Source: Candidatus Borkfalkia faecavium
GTDB taxonomy: Bacteria > Bacillota > Clostridia > Christensenellales > Borkfalkiaceae
Assembly: GCA_019114755.1 (NCBI GenBank)
Contig: DXEW01000008.1
Location: 1-52,087 of the forward strand
Direction: 5' to 3'
DNA length: 52,087 nucleotides
The position numbers and the translations under genes are program-made. Below the pieces are notes generated by a model. The model was not told the DNA's origin. It saw nothing but the letters and a program-made list of their open reading frames with translations, and did no database searches. Below, one piece after another: positions 40,133 through 47,871 of the stretch (position 1 is its first letter; each line of letters starts with the position of its first letter).

Positions 40133-40908
40133 TACAGTTCCACCTCCGCGATATCAAAGACGGGGCCGTCTTTACAGACGCGCACGTTTTCGTCCGCGCC
40201 CGCCTTTTTGCAGACGCAGACGAGGCAGGCGCCGATGCCGCACCCCATCCGCTCTTCCAGCGATACATAACAGGGTACGGCGATGCCGCGTTCCTGCAGC
40301 CCCGACTTCAGGGCGCGCAGCATCGGCGTGGGGCCGCACGCGAGGATCACGTCCGGATTTGCGTTTTCGAAATCGTTAAAAAACTCCGCGACGGAAGTGC
40401 CTTTGCTTCCCGCGCTGCCGTCGTCCGTCGCGAGGAACACCGCGTCCGAACGAGTGTCGTACGCCGTGAAGGTACCGACGAACTCCGCGCTGCGAAATCC
40501 CATATAAGCGCGAAAATGTTTGTCGCTTTCACGATATTCGCGCAAGACGGAGAGAAGCGGGAAAACCCCGACGCCGCCGCCGATCAGCGCGACGCGCTTT
40601 TGATCTTCGCGGATCGTGAACCCGTTGCCGAGAGGCAGGACGCAGGTCAGAGCGTCCCCCTCTTTTTTGGCGGCGAGCAGCCGCGTCCCCTCGCCCTTGA
40701 CCTGATAACAGACGCATACCGTGCGCAGCTCTTTGTTATAGGCGAGAATGGCGAACGGGCGGCGCAAAAGATGCGCTCCGTCCCCGACCGAAAGATTTAC
40801 AAATTGCCCGCAGCGAAAATCGATCTCTTCCGGGATCTCCAGATCCATTTCAAAGATCCCGGGAGCGATTTCCTTGTTGAGGCAGACTTTCACGGTCAAT
40901 TCCTTCAT
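40132..40908 (-). CDS. pyrK: Dihydroorotate dehydrogenase, electron-transfer subunit
   Basis: 258 residues. The FAD-binding RRPFAI motif and NAD-binding GGGVGVFPL precede a C-terminal [2Fe-2S] cluster with Cys in the stretch MGCGIGACLVCVC and a fourth Cys at VCKDGP. It transfers electrons from the PyrD flavin to NAD. It overlaps pyrD by one base. The gap upstream to pyrF holds one dispersed repeat. Confidence 0.94.
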   Translation of the reverse strand: MKELTVKVCLNKEIAPGIFEMDLEIPEEIDFRCGQFVNLSVGDGAHLLRRPFAILAYNKELRTVCVCYQVKGEGTRLLAAKKEGDALTCVLPLGNGFTIREDQKRVALIGGGVGVFPLLSVLREYRESDKHFRAYMGFRSAEFVGTFTAYDTRSDAVFLATDDGSAGSKGTSVAEFFNDFENANPDVILACGPTPMLRALKSGLQERGIAVPCYVSLEERMGCGIGACLVCVCKKAGADENVRVCKDGPVFDIAEVEL

Positions 40909-40930
40909 GATCCCTCCAAAAACGTCGATT

Positions 40931-40955
40931 TATGTGTGACACAGTACTCTGCTTA
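40931..40955 (+). repeat. AGTACT double-dyad repeat overlapping the pyrF stop codon
   Basis: 19 of 25 matches. The pyrF stop codon (40953-40955, minus) is its last three bases. The left dyad arms read TATGTG/GACACA, still mostly complementary. Confidence 0.7.
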
Positions 40956-41861
40956 ACCGCCGATCGCCCCGTTCAGATCCTCTTTCATGTCCAAACAGGC
41001 CTTGCGCGCCGCTTCGTCGAAGCGGAGGCCGGCATACGCTTCCTTGCGGTATGCGCACAGGATCCCGCGCGAAGAGTTGACGACGCCGCCCCGTCCGTCC
41101 TTGTCGAAGCAGACTTTCAAGTCCTCCGCCGTCCCGCCCTGCGCGCCGTAGCCGGGGATCAGGAAAAAGGTGTGCGGCATCTCGCGGCGCAGGATCTCCG
41201 CCTGCACGGGATGCGTCGCGCCGACGACGGCGCCGACGGCGGAATAACCGTATTTGCCGATGCTGTCCTTGCCCCATTCTTCGACGAGGGAGCCCATGTA
41301 TTCATAGACGGTCTTGCCGTTTTCCAGTTTGAGATCCTGCAATTCGCCGCTGGAGCGGTTGGAGGTCTTGACGAGCGCAAAAATGCCCTTGTCGCGCTTT
41401 TCCATCCACCCGAGGAAGGGCTTGATCCCGTCCGAGCCGAGATAGGCGTTGACGGTCAAAAAGTCCGAATCAAACGCGTGGAACTTGGCGTCGCCGACAG
41501 CCGTTTCCCCCAAAAAAGTCTTGGCGTAGCATTCGGCCGTCGCGCCGATGTCGTTGCGCTTGGCGTCCGCGATCACGATCAGGCCCTTCTCCTTCGCGTA
41601 TTTCACCGTTTCGGCAAACGCCCGCAATCCGTCGACGCCGTACATCTCATAATAGGCGATCTGCACTTTGACGCAGGGGACGATGTCCGCCACCCGATCG
41701 ACGATCGCTTTATTGAAGGCGACGATCGCGTCCGCCGCACCGCGAAGGTCGCAGACCCCCGCGCGCATCTCGTCCGGCAAGTAGTCAAAGGACGTGTCCA
41801 GCCCGACCGCGGTCGGGTTCTTCATCTGTTCGATCTTTTCGATCAGCCGATCAACGATCAT
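40953..41861 (-). CDS. pyrF: Orotidine 5'-phosphate decarboxylase, type 2
   Basis: 302 residues, the long type 2 form. VGLDTSFDYLP, the catalytic VIADAKRNDIG (about 90-100) and PGYGAQGG near the phosphate site are visible. It decarboxylates OMP to UMP, the last step encoded here. The start at 41861 shares ATGA with the pyrE stop; longer frames upstream run over pyrE. Its 3' end falls in a dispersed repeat. Confidence 0.95.
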   Translation of the reverse strand: MIVDRLIEKIEQMKNPTAVGLDTSFDYLPDEMRAGVCDLRGAADAIVAFNKAIVDRVADIVPCVKVQIAYYEMYGVDGLRAFAETVKYAKEKGLIVIADAKRNDIGATAECYAKTFLGETAVGDAKFHAFDSDFLTVNAYLGSDGIKPFLGWMEKRDKGIFALVKTSNRSSGELQDLKLENGKTVYEYMGSLVEEWGKDSIGKYGYSAVGAVVGATHPVQAEILRREMPHTFFLIPGYGAQGGTAEDLKVCFDKDGRGGVVNSSRGILCAYRKEAYAGLRFDEAARKACLDMKEDLNGAIGG

Positions 41862-42529
41862 ATGCAACCTCCGTAATTGGCGCCGTATTCCTGTAAATAG
41901 GCGCGGATCGCGGGAACGTGTTCTTTCCCTTCGATGATGCCTTCCTCGAGCGCGTCGATGATGTCGCGGATGGTGACGATGGAACAGACGCGCACGCCCT
42001 CCTCGTCCCATGCCTGCTGCACGGCGGATTTCTCGCTGCCGAGCGCCTTCTCCATGCGGTCGACGGTGATGACCATGCCGGTTATATTCACGTTCGCGGC
42101 GCCGCGCAGCTTGGGCAGCACTTCTTTGAGCGCCTTTCCGCTCGTCATGACGTCCTCGATGATGACGATCTTTTCGCCGTCCTGCGGCTGCTTGCCGACG
42201 AACATGCCGCCCTCGCCGTGGTCTTTCACTTCCTTGCGGTCAAAACAGAAGGAGACGTCGCGCCCGTACTTTTCATACATCGCAACGGCCGCCGAGATCG
42301 CGAGCGGAACGCCCTTATAGGCGGGCCCGAACAGCGTCTGCACATCCAGATCGTTTTCCCGGATGCACGCCGCGTAAAACTCGCCGAGGCGCTTGATCTG
42401 CGCACCCGTCTTGTATTCGCCCGCGTTCAGGAAATAAGGAGCGATCCTGCCGCTCTTCAATCGGAACGTCCCGAATTTCAGCACACCGCAATCCGCCAAA
42501 AAGCGGATAAATTCCTGTTTATACGTCAT
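41858..42529 (-). CDS. pyrE: Orotate phosphoribosyltransferase
   Basis: 223 residues. The PRPP motif VIIEDVMTSGKAL (about 125-137) and FGPAYKGVPLA (about 70-80) define OPRTase. It adds phosphoribose to orotate. The ATG at 42529 follows AGGAGG by 6 bases; a longer frame begins inside the dispersed repeat and is rejected. It lies 42 bp after pyrC. Confidence 0.94.
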   Translation of the reverse strand: MTYKQEFIRFLADCGVLKFGTFRLKSGRIAPYFLNAGEYKTGAQIKRLGEFYAACIRENDLDVQTLFGPAYKGVPLAISAAVAMYEKYGRDVSFCFDRKEVKDHGEGGMFVGKQPQDGEKIVIIEDVMTSGKALKEVLPKLRGAANVNITGMVITVDRMEKALGSEKSAVQQAWDEEGVRVCSIVTIRDIIDALEEGIIEGKEHVPAIRAYLQEYGANYGGCI

Positions 42530-42541
42530 TTGAACCTCCTT

Positions 42542-42566
42542 TCTGTCTGACATAGTACTTTGCAAA
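42542..42566 (+). repeat. AGTACT double-dyad repeat between pyrC and pyrE
   Basis: 23 of 25 matches. It ends 5 bp before the pyrC stop codon and lies 12 bp upstream of the pyrE start, filling the gap. Confidence 0.85.
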
Positions 42567-42571
42567 ATCGA

Positions 42572-43846
42572 TTATTCCGCCCGATATTTGATGTTCCCGT
42601 CCACGATCGTGTATTTGACGCGGCCGTACACTTCCTTCCCCGCAAACGGGGTATTCTTCCCTTTAGAGAGGAAATCCTTCGGGTCGATCACATATTTTTC
42701 TTCGAGATCGGCGAGCATGAGATCCGCCGCCCCGCCCTCGCGCAGAGAGCCGCCTTCCAACCCGAGGATCTGCGCGGGCGCCCCGCTCATGCGCCGGGCG
42801 AGCTGTTCGAGCGTGAGGACGCCGCCGCGCACGAGCGCCGTATAGGAAAGCGAGAAAGACGTCTCGATCCCGCTGATCCCGAAAGCGGCCAGGTTATACT
42901 CGCAGTTTTTCTCGTCTCGGTGGTGCGGCGCGTGATCGGTCACGATGCAGTCGAGCGTTCCGTCGCGCAGCCCCTCCTTGATCGCCGCGACGTCCTCCGC
43001 CTCGCGGATGGGAGGATTGACCTTCGTGTTGGCGTCATAGTTCACGATCACGTCGTCCGTCAGCGTAAAATAATGCGGGCAGGTCTCTGCCGTGACACGC
43101 ACGCCGCGCGCCTTTGCCTCGCGCAGGAGCTGCACGCCGCCCTTCGTCGAAACGTGGCAGATATGCACGCGTTTGTGCAGCGTTTCCGCCAAGATGATCT
43201 CGCGCGCCAGCATGATCTCTTCCGCCGCCCGCGGGATCCCTTTCAGACCCGCCAGCGTGCTGTTGTACCCCTCGTTGACGACGCCGCCGTCGACGAGAGA
43301 CTTGTCCTCGCAGTGCGAAAGGCAGACGAGGCCGAAATCAGACGCATATTCCATCGCCAGCCGCATCATGCGCGCGTCGGAAACGGGCCGCCCGTCGTCG
43401 CTGACGGCGACCGCCCCCGCGGCCTTCATCTTGCCCATCTCCGCAAGGTTTTCGCCCTGCTCGCCGTTGGTGATCGCGCCGATCGGGCGGACTTTGCAGA
43501 GCCCGACCTCTTTGGCGCGCGCCACGATATAGCCGACGATCGCCGCGTTGTCGCAGACGGGCTGCGTGTTCGGCATACAGCAGATCTGCGTGAAGCCGCC
43601 GCGCACGGCCGCCGCGCTGCCGCTTGCGATGTCCTCCTTGTATTCGAATCCCGGTTCGCGCAGATGAACGTGCATATCGATCAGCCCGGGGAAAATATGC
43701 AGACCGCGCGCGTCGACGACTTCGGCATCCGCGTCCTCCAAATGTTCGCCCATCTTTGCGATCGTATCCCCTTCGACGAGAATATCCCGCGCGAAGACTC
43801 CGCTTTCCAAAACGGCCATTCCGCCTTTGATCAGAAGTTTACGCAT
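42572..43846 (-). CDS. pyrC: Dihydroorotase
   Basis: 424 residues, amidohydrolase of the class I bacterial type. DMHVHLREPG (about 56-65) holds two zinc-binding His; HICHVSTKGG (about 228), TAETCPHYF and the late VTDHAPHHRDEK Asp complete the site. It cyclises carbamoyl aspartate. The ATG at 43846 (MRKLLIKGG) is set nine bases after GGAGG; the upstream GTG overlaps the site itself. It overlaps the pyrB stop by 8 bp. Confidence 0.95.
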   Translation of the reverse strand: MRKLLIKGGMAVLESGVFARDILVEGDTIAKMGEHLEDADAEVVDARGLHIFPGLIDMHVHLREPGFEYKEDIASGSAAAVRGGFTQICCMPNTQPVCDNAAIVGYIVARAKEVGLCKVRPIGAITNGEQGENLAEMGKMKAAGAVAVSDDGRPVSDARMMRLAMEYASDFGLVCLSHCEDKSLVDGGVVNEGYNSTLAGLKGIPRAAEEIMLAREIILAETLHKRVHICHVSTKGGVQLLREAKARGVRVTAETCPHYFTLTDDVIVNYDANTKVNPPIREAEDVAAIKEGLRDGTLDCIVTDHAPHHRDEKNCEYNLAAFGISGIETSFSLSYTALVRGGVLTLEQLARRMSGAPAQILGLEGGSLREGGAADLMLADLEEKYVIDPKDFLSKGKNTPFAGKEVYGRVKYTIVDGNIKYRAE

Positions 43847-44774
43847 TTTTTTCACCCTCCTGCCTGTTTTTTACGAGGAGGAACAGGAGCGCCATGCGGA
43901 CGGCGACGCCGTTGAGCACCTGTTCCGTGATCTTGCTGTTCGGCGCGTCGATGACGTCCGAAGTAAATTCGACGCCGCGGTTGACCGGCCCCGGGTGCAT
44001 GACGATGCAGTCCGGATCCGCATAGCGCAGGTGCTCTTCGCTCAGACCGTAATAGCGGTTGTATTCGGAGAGGGACGGGAACAGGCCGCCGTGCATGCGC
44101 TCCAGCTGGATGCGCAGCCCCATGACGACGTTGGCGCCCGCCAGCGCCTCCTCGCGCGAGGACGCCACTTTGGCGCCGAGCTGCCCGATCCCCTGCGGCA
44201 TCAGCGTCGCCGGCGCATACATGGAGACTTCCGCGCCCAACTTCGTCAGGCCGAACAGGTTGCTCTTGGCCACGCGCGAATGCTTGATATCGCCCAGGAT
44301 CGCCACCTTCAGCCCCTTGAATCCGCCGAATTTTTCGCGCATCGTGTAGAAGTCGAGCAGCGCCTGCGTCGGGTGCTCGTTCATGCCGTCGCCGCCGTTC
44401 ACGACCGAGGCGCGGACGTGTTTGGCCAGGATGTGCGGCGCACCGCCCATCGGGTGGCGCATGACGATGACGTCGTTCTTCATCGCGTCCAGCGTGTATC
44501 CCGTGTCGATGAGCGTCTCGCCCTTCTGCACGGAGCTGGACGAGGCAGAGATATTGACCGTGCCCGCCCCGAGGTATTTGGCGGCGAGCTCGAACGAACA
44601 GCGGGTACGGGTGCTGTTTTCATAAAAGAGCGTCGTCACCGTCCGCCCCTGCAGATGCGGCAGCTTTTTCAGGTTCTGCGTCAGCAGCTTTTTCATGCCG
44701 ACGGCGGTATCGAGTATCGCGACGATATCCTCGGCCGACGTATCGTACAGCCCGAGCAGATCTTTTCCCAACAT
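43839..44774 (-). CDS. pyrB: Aspartate carbamoyltransferase catalytic subunit
   Basis: 311 residues. FYENSTRTRCSFELAAKYLGA (split across about 49-69) contains the carbamoyl-phosphate site, and HPTQALLDFYTM (about 130) and HPGPVNRGVE the aspartate side. It is the committed step. No regulatory pyrI follows, consistent with PyrR control. The start at 44774 follows GGAGGG by 8 bases. Confidence 0.95.
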   Translation of the reverse strand: MLGKDLLGLYDTSAEDIVAILDTAVGMKKLLTQNLKKLPHLQGRTVTTLFYENSTRTRCSFELAAKYLGAGTVNISASSSSVQKGETLIDTGYTLDAMKNDVIVMRHPMGGAPHILAKHVRASVVNGGDGMNEHPTQALLDFYTMREKFGGFKGLKVAILGDIKHSRVAKSNLFGLTKLGAEVSMYAPATLMPQGIGQLGAKVASSREEALAGANVVMGLRIQLERMHGGLFPSLSEYNRYYGLSEEHLRYADPDCIVMHPGPVNRGVEFTSDVIDAPNSKITEQVLNGVAVRMALLFLLVKNRQEGEKNA

Positions 44775-44797
44775 AGACGGTCCCTCCAAAATGTGTA

Positions 44798-45334
44798 TCA
44801 GTGTTCGCTGCGGATCCCGAGCGAGTCTGCCCCCTCGATCTCACGCAGCCGCAGATCCAGCCATTCGCGATGAGAGGTCGGGATGTTTTTGCCGACCAGA
44901 TCGGGGCTGACCGGCAGTTCCCTGCCGCCGCGGTCGCACAGCACGAGCAGCTCGATGCGGGCAGGCCGCCCGAGGTCAAAGATCGCCTCGATCGCCGCGC
45001 GCACGCTCCGCCCCGTGTGCAGGACGTCGTCGCAGAGCACGACGCGCTTCCCGTCCACCGAAAAGCCGAGGTCGTTGACACTCGCGTCCGGGACGAAGAA
45101 ACCGCTCACGAGATCGTCGCGGTACATCCCGATATCGATCCCGGCACAGGGAAGGTCTGCCCCGTACAGTTTTTTGACGAGCGCCGCGATCCTGCGCGCG
45201 ACGAACTCGCCGCGGCGGCGGATCCCGATCACACACAGATCCTCCGTCCCCTTGTTGTGTTCCACCAACTCGTGCGCGAGGCGCGTCAGCATACGCGCGA
45301 TCGCCCATTCATCCATCAGGATCCGTTCAGACAT
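44798..45334 (-). CDS. pyrR: PyrR attenuator protein / uracil phosphoribosyltransferase
   Basis: 178 residues, the usual length. VVLCDDVLHTGRSVRAAIEAI (in two parts, about 93-113) is the PRPP-binding motif, and IGIRRRGEFVARRI binds nucleotide and RNA. It binds pyr leader RNA when UMP is high and promotes termination; it also has weak UPRTase activity. It is the first gene behind the attenuator. The start MSERILMDE is at 45334. Confidence 0.94.
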   Translation of the reverse strand: MSERILMDEWAIARMLTRLAHELVEHNKGTEDLCVIGIRRRGEFVARRIAALVKKLYGADLPCAGIDIGMYRDDLVSGFFVPDASVNDLGFSVDGKRVVLCDDVLHTGRSVRAAIEAIFDLGRPARIELLVLCDRGGRELPVSPDLVGKNIPTSHREWLDLRLREIEGADSLGIRSEH

Positions 45335-45353
45335 ATCTTTCGCCTCCGGACAT

Positions 45354-45488
45354 AAAAAAGCCCCGCACCTGCGTACGGGGAAACAAAAACTTGGTTCGCG
45401 AAACCGGGCGTCGGCCGCGCGGCCGCACGCCTCTTCCGTTCCCGACTTTCCGGCATCTCCGTACCGCAGCATTAAAGTCGTTTTTACG
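45354..45488 (-). promoter_or_regulatory. PyrR-dependent attenuator of the pyr operon
   Basis: The PyrR-binding hairpin lies at 45444-45479: GACTTT pairs with AAAGTC, and between them GTACGGAGATGCCGGAAAG matches the PyrR loop (GAGA, C, GG, AAG). Downstream is a terminator, CCCCGTAC/GTGCGGGG (45361-45380), then CTTTTTT (45354-45360). Binding of PyrR-UMP should favour the terminator. Confidence 0.85.
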
Positions 45489-45494
45489 GCTTTT

Positions 45495-45523
45495 ATTGTA
45501 CCACACAGCGCGCCCGTTGTAAA
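45495..45523 (-). promoter_or_regulatory. Promoter of the pyr operon
   Basis: Minus strand TTTACA (45518-45523), 17-bp spacer, TACAAT (45495-45500), directly upstream of the attenuator leader. Confidence 0.87.
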
Positions 45524-45552
45524 GCGAACGGCTCATTTTTTTGAATAAATTG

Positions 45553-46254
45553 TCAGCATTCGATCTTTGCCAGCCGAAAGCCGAGCAGGTCGCAGGAGGT
45601 CAGGTAGTATTTCGTCTTGCCGCGCTCGCACACGAACGGGTACGCCCCCGCCGCCTGGTGCAAATGCCCGTAGACGACGCCGTCGACCTCGTTTTCTTCA
45701 AAGAGCTGCGTAAACAGCGAATCCTCGCGCTTGACGTTGAAGGGCGGGTAATGGATCATGCAGAGCAGCTTGTCCCCCGGCTGCCGCACCTTCTGCACGC
45801 TCGCGAACGCGAGGCGGAAGCGCTCCGCTTCGCGGCGGTAGATCTTCTCGTCCGATTCGCCAAAATCCGCGCTGCCCGGGCAGGTCCAGCCGCGCGAGCC
45901 GCAGATGACGAGCCCGTCCAAACGCACGCAATCGTTCTGCAAAAAGATATAGCTTTCGTCCGGAGCGCTGCGCCGCAGCGCCGTGATGCCCGACCACCAA
46001 TAATCGTGGTTGCCGCGGATAAAGACCTTCCGCCCCGGCAGCCCGCGCAGGGCGGCGAGGTCGGGCAGCGCCTCGTCCAGCGTCATCGCCCAACTGATGT
46101 CGCCGGCGATCAGCACGACGTCCTCTGCGCGGACGCGCCCGCCCCAGTCCCGGCGGATCTTATCCAGATGCCCCGTCCAGTTCCCGCCGAAGATATCCAT
46201 CGGCTTGTCCTTTCCGCCGGGCAGATGCAGGTCGCTTACCGCAAAAACATTCAT
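45553..46254 (-). CDS. Metallophosphoesterase
   Basis: 233 residues. Calcineurin-like metal motifs: SDLHLPGG (about 7-14), AGDISWAM (about 46-53), RGNHDYWW (about 80-87), and VYGHLHQAAG near 195. Similar cytosolic phosphoesterases occur across Clostridia, with unknown substrate. The ATG at 46254 is preceded by AAGGAAGG. The long open frame upstream of this ATG is out of the promoter and rejected. Confidence 0.88.
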   Translation of the reverse strand: MNVFAVSDLHLPGGKDKPMDIFGGNWTGHLDKIRRDWGGRVRAEDVVLIAGDISWAMTLDEALPDLAALRGLPGRKVFIRGNHDYWWSGITALRRSAPDESYIFLQNDCVRLDGLVICGSRGWTCPGSADFGESDEKIYRREAERFRLAFASVQKVRQPGDKLLCMIHYPPFNVKREDSLFTQLFEENEVDGVVYGHLHQAAGAYPFVCERGKTKYYLTSCDLLGFRLAKIEC

Positions 46255-46288
46255 GGAGCCTTCCTTTCGATTTGTTTTCTGAACTAAG

Positions 46289-46317
46289 ATTGTATCATAA
46301 ATCGTCCGCGTTGGGAA
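46289..46317 (-). promoter_or_regulatory. Possible promoter of the metallophosphoesterase gene
   Basis: Minus strand TTCCCA (46312-46317), 17-bp spacer, TACAAT (46289-46294). The -10 is good, the -35 weak. It overlaps the 3' end of the small Cys-rich gene. Confidence 0.5.
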
Positions 46318-46486
46318 GCGTTTGCGCCGCCGTGCGCGCATTTTTTGCCCGTATTTTTCGCCGCGCATAGTTCTCCGCGTCGCACAGATGCAGGCTCTCG
46401 CGGCAGCGTTCGCACAGCCCCGCCGCCCCCGCGCGTTCCCCGCACACGACGCAGCGGCTTTCGCGTTCATCTTCCCCTTTTTGCAT
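46295..46486 (-). CDS. Small four-to-five-cysteine zinc-finger-like protein
   Basis: 63 residues. CVVC (about 12-15) and CERC (about 25-28) form a likely zinc ribbon or knuckle, with a fifth Cys near 35. The rest is charged and basic. CAGGGGGTG lies upstream of the ATG with normal spacing, which supports translation. I do not recognise the family. It is between the phosphoesterase and a Cys-rich protein gene with its own terminator. Confidence 0.6.
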   Translation of the reverse strand: MQKGEDERESRCVVCGERAGAAGLCERCRESLHLCDAENYARRKIRAKNARTAAQTLPNADDL

Positions 46487-46513
46487 CGTTCACCCCCTGT
46501 TTTCGGGCAGATC

Positions 46514-46548
46514 AAAAAGCCGATACGCTCGGCGGCATACCGGCTTTT
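46514..46548 (-). terminator. Terminator of the Cys-rich protein gene
   Basis: AAAAAGCCG...CGGCTTTT (46514-46548) forms a long imperfect stem; on the minus strand TTTTTGAT follows. It is 16 bp after the stop codon. Confidence 0.7.
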
Positions 46549-46564
46549 CCCTGCGATGAGCGCA

Positions 46565-47236
46565 CTATTTGCCGCAGCCGTTCCCGCAGCCGCCCGTATT
46601 CCCCTGCGGATACAGAGGCAGCTCAAAAAATCCGGCGCATACTTCCTGCGTATATTCCTGCGCGGGCGGGATGACGCAATAACCGTACGAGGGCACGAGC
46701 AGGTCGACGTTGATGACGATCTTCAAAATGACGGTGAAGCAAAGATCGACCGTGAACGTATTGTCCTGCGCGTTGAACGTGCCCTCCGGCGCGACGGCGC
46801 TCACGACGCACTGCACCTCATACGGCATGATGGAGGGCTGGGGCACGAACAGGATGACGTCCTCGCCGATCGATACGACCGCGCTCGCCTTCCCCTCCAC
46901 GCCGTTTGCATCGGTATAGACGACCTCGACAGGGATATCGACGGATGCCTGCACGCGTGCGCAGTTGGCGCGGTCGGGCAGGCGGTCGACCTGGAACGCC
47001 GTCACGGTGCCCGCCGACGTCGTGCTGCGGGCGCTGATAAAGGTCAACGGATATGTAGGGTTGGCGGGGACGGGGTCGACGATGCCGAGCACCACGCCGC
47101 TGCGCTGGCCCTGACGGATGCAGGCGTCAAATACCCGCTGCGCCTGCAGGCAGACTTTTTCGTTCAGCCCGCTGCTCGGATTGCCGCAGATGGGTCCGGG
47201 ACACTTATCCGTCTGGAAATTCGAATAAAAGGACAT
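46565..47236 (-). CDS. Uncharacterised Cys-rich protein with NEKVC motif
   Basis: 223 residues, about ten cysteines. It opens with KCPGPICGNPSSGLNEKVC, has several beta-rich stretches (VDIPVEVVYTDANG, DVILFVPQPSIMPYEVQ, VILKIVINVDLLVPSYGY) and ends GGCGNGCGK. No signal peptide or membrane segment is evident. Related NEKxC proteins occur in spore-forming Clostridia and I suspect a coat or envelope role, which the adjacent LysM and SpoVB-like genes also suggest. This is not established. It starts 5 bases after GGAGG. Confidence 0.75.
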   Translation of the reverse strand: MSFYSNFQTDKCPGPICGNPSSGLNEKVCLQAQRVFDACIRQGQRSGVVLGIVDPVPANPTYPLTFISARSTTSAGTVTAFQVDRLPDRANCARVQASVDIPVEVVYTDANGVEGKASAVVSIGEDVILFVPQPSIMPYEVQCVVSAVAPEGTFNAQDNTFTVDLCFTVILKIVINVDLLVPSYGYCVIPPAQEYTQEVCAGFFELPLYPQGNTGGCGNGCGK

Positions 47237-47392
47237 GATTGACCTCCGGATGGTAGAATTGCGGACGAGCGCAGGGGTTGCCCTGTACGCTCTCCATGTT
47301 CCAATATATGATTTTTACACCCGCGGTTGCTACACGCCGCCGCCTCGCCAATCGTTTCGCCGTCCGCCTTGCCAATACCTTGCCGCCCGCGG

Positions 47393-47737
47393 CTACACGC
47401 GCTCCGTCCCGCCGCTCGCTTCGCCCTCCGCCCCGCCGAGGCAAACGCGCTGCGTCGGGTACAGAACGGGACCGTTCCGCCGAAGAAATTCGGCGCGGTC
47501 CGCGGAAAAACGGGCGCAGATGCTCTCCGCCGTATCGCCCGGGCGGACGGTATAGACGCGCTCGCGCGGCGGCAGGCACAGCAGGCTGCCGGGCGGCGGA
47601 AATTTTTGCAGGCGATTGACCGCGATCAGCGAAGCGTACGCCGCCCCCTGCGCCGCGCATACGGACGCGAGCGTATCGCCGTCGCGGACGACGTACCAAC
47701 CGAACGGACCGGGAACGCAGTCTTGCAAAAGGAACAT
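47393..47737 (-). CDS. Protein with two LysM domains
   Basis: 114 residues made of two LysM repeats: YVVRDGDTLASVCAAQGAAY (about 14-33 onward) and YTVRPGDTAESICARFSADR (about 62-81 onward). LysM binds peptidoglycan or related N-acetylglucosamine polymers. There is no signal sequence, so it may act in spore coat/cortex assembly from the mother cell, like SafA-type proteins. GGGGGTGAGCAC lies before the ATG at 47737. It is divergent from the SpoVB-like gene. Confidence 0.82.
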   Translation of the reverse strand: MFLLQDCVPGPFGWYVVRDGDTLASVCAAQGAAYASLIAVNRLQKFPPPGSLLCLPPRERVYTVRPGDTAESICARFSADRAEFLRRNGPVLYPTQRVCLGGAEGEASGGTERV

Positions 47738-47798
47738 GTGCTCACCCCCTTTTCGTTCATGATATGCGCCGCGCCGCAAAATATGCGGGACGGGCCGC

Positions 47799-47827
47799 TC
47801 ATATTCCGCACGGCAAGGCGATATATA
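47799..47827 (+). promoter_or_regulatory. Possible sigma-E type sporulation promoter of the SpoVB-like gene
   Basis: TCATATT (47799-47805), 14-bp spacer, GATATATA (47820-47827) resembles the Bacillus sigma-E consensus (KMATATT, N14-15, CATACANT). A good sigma-A pair is not seen in this gap. Confidence 0.45.
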
Positions 47828-47871
47828 TAGGGAAGGACCGGGCGGCCGCAGGCCGCCCACGCGAGGGTACT

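Noticed and set aside
41862-42011. N-terminal extension of pyrF upstream of 41861
   Set aside because: The extension is Arg/His-rich and lies fully inside pyrE in another frame; the family start and the ATGA overlap fit 41861.
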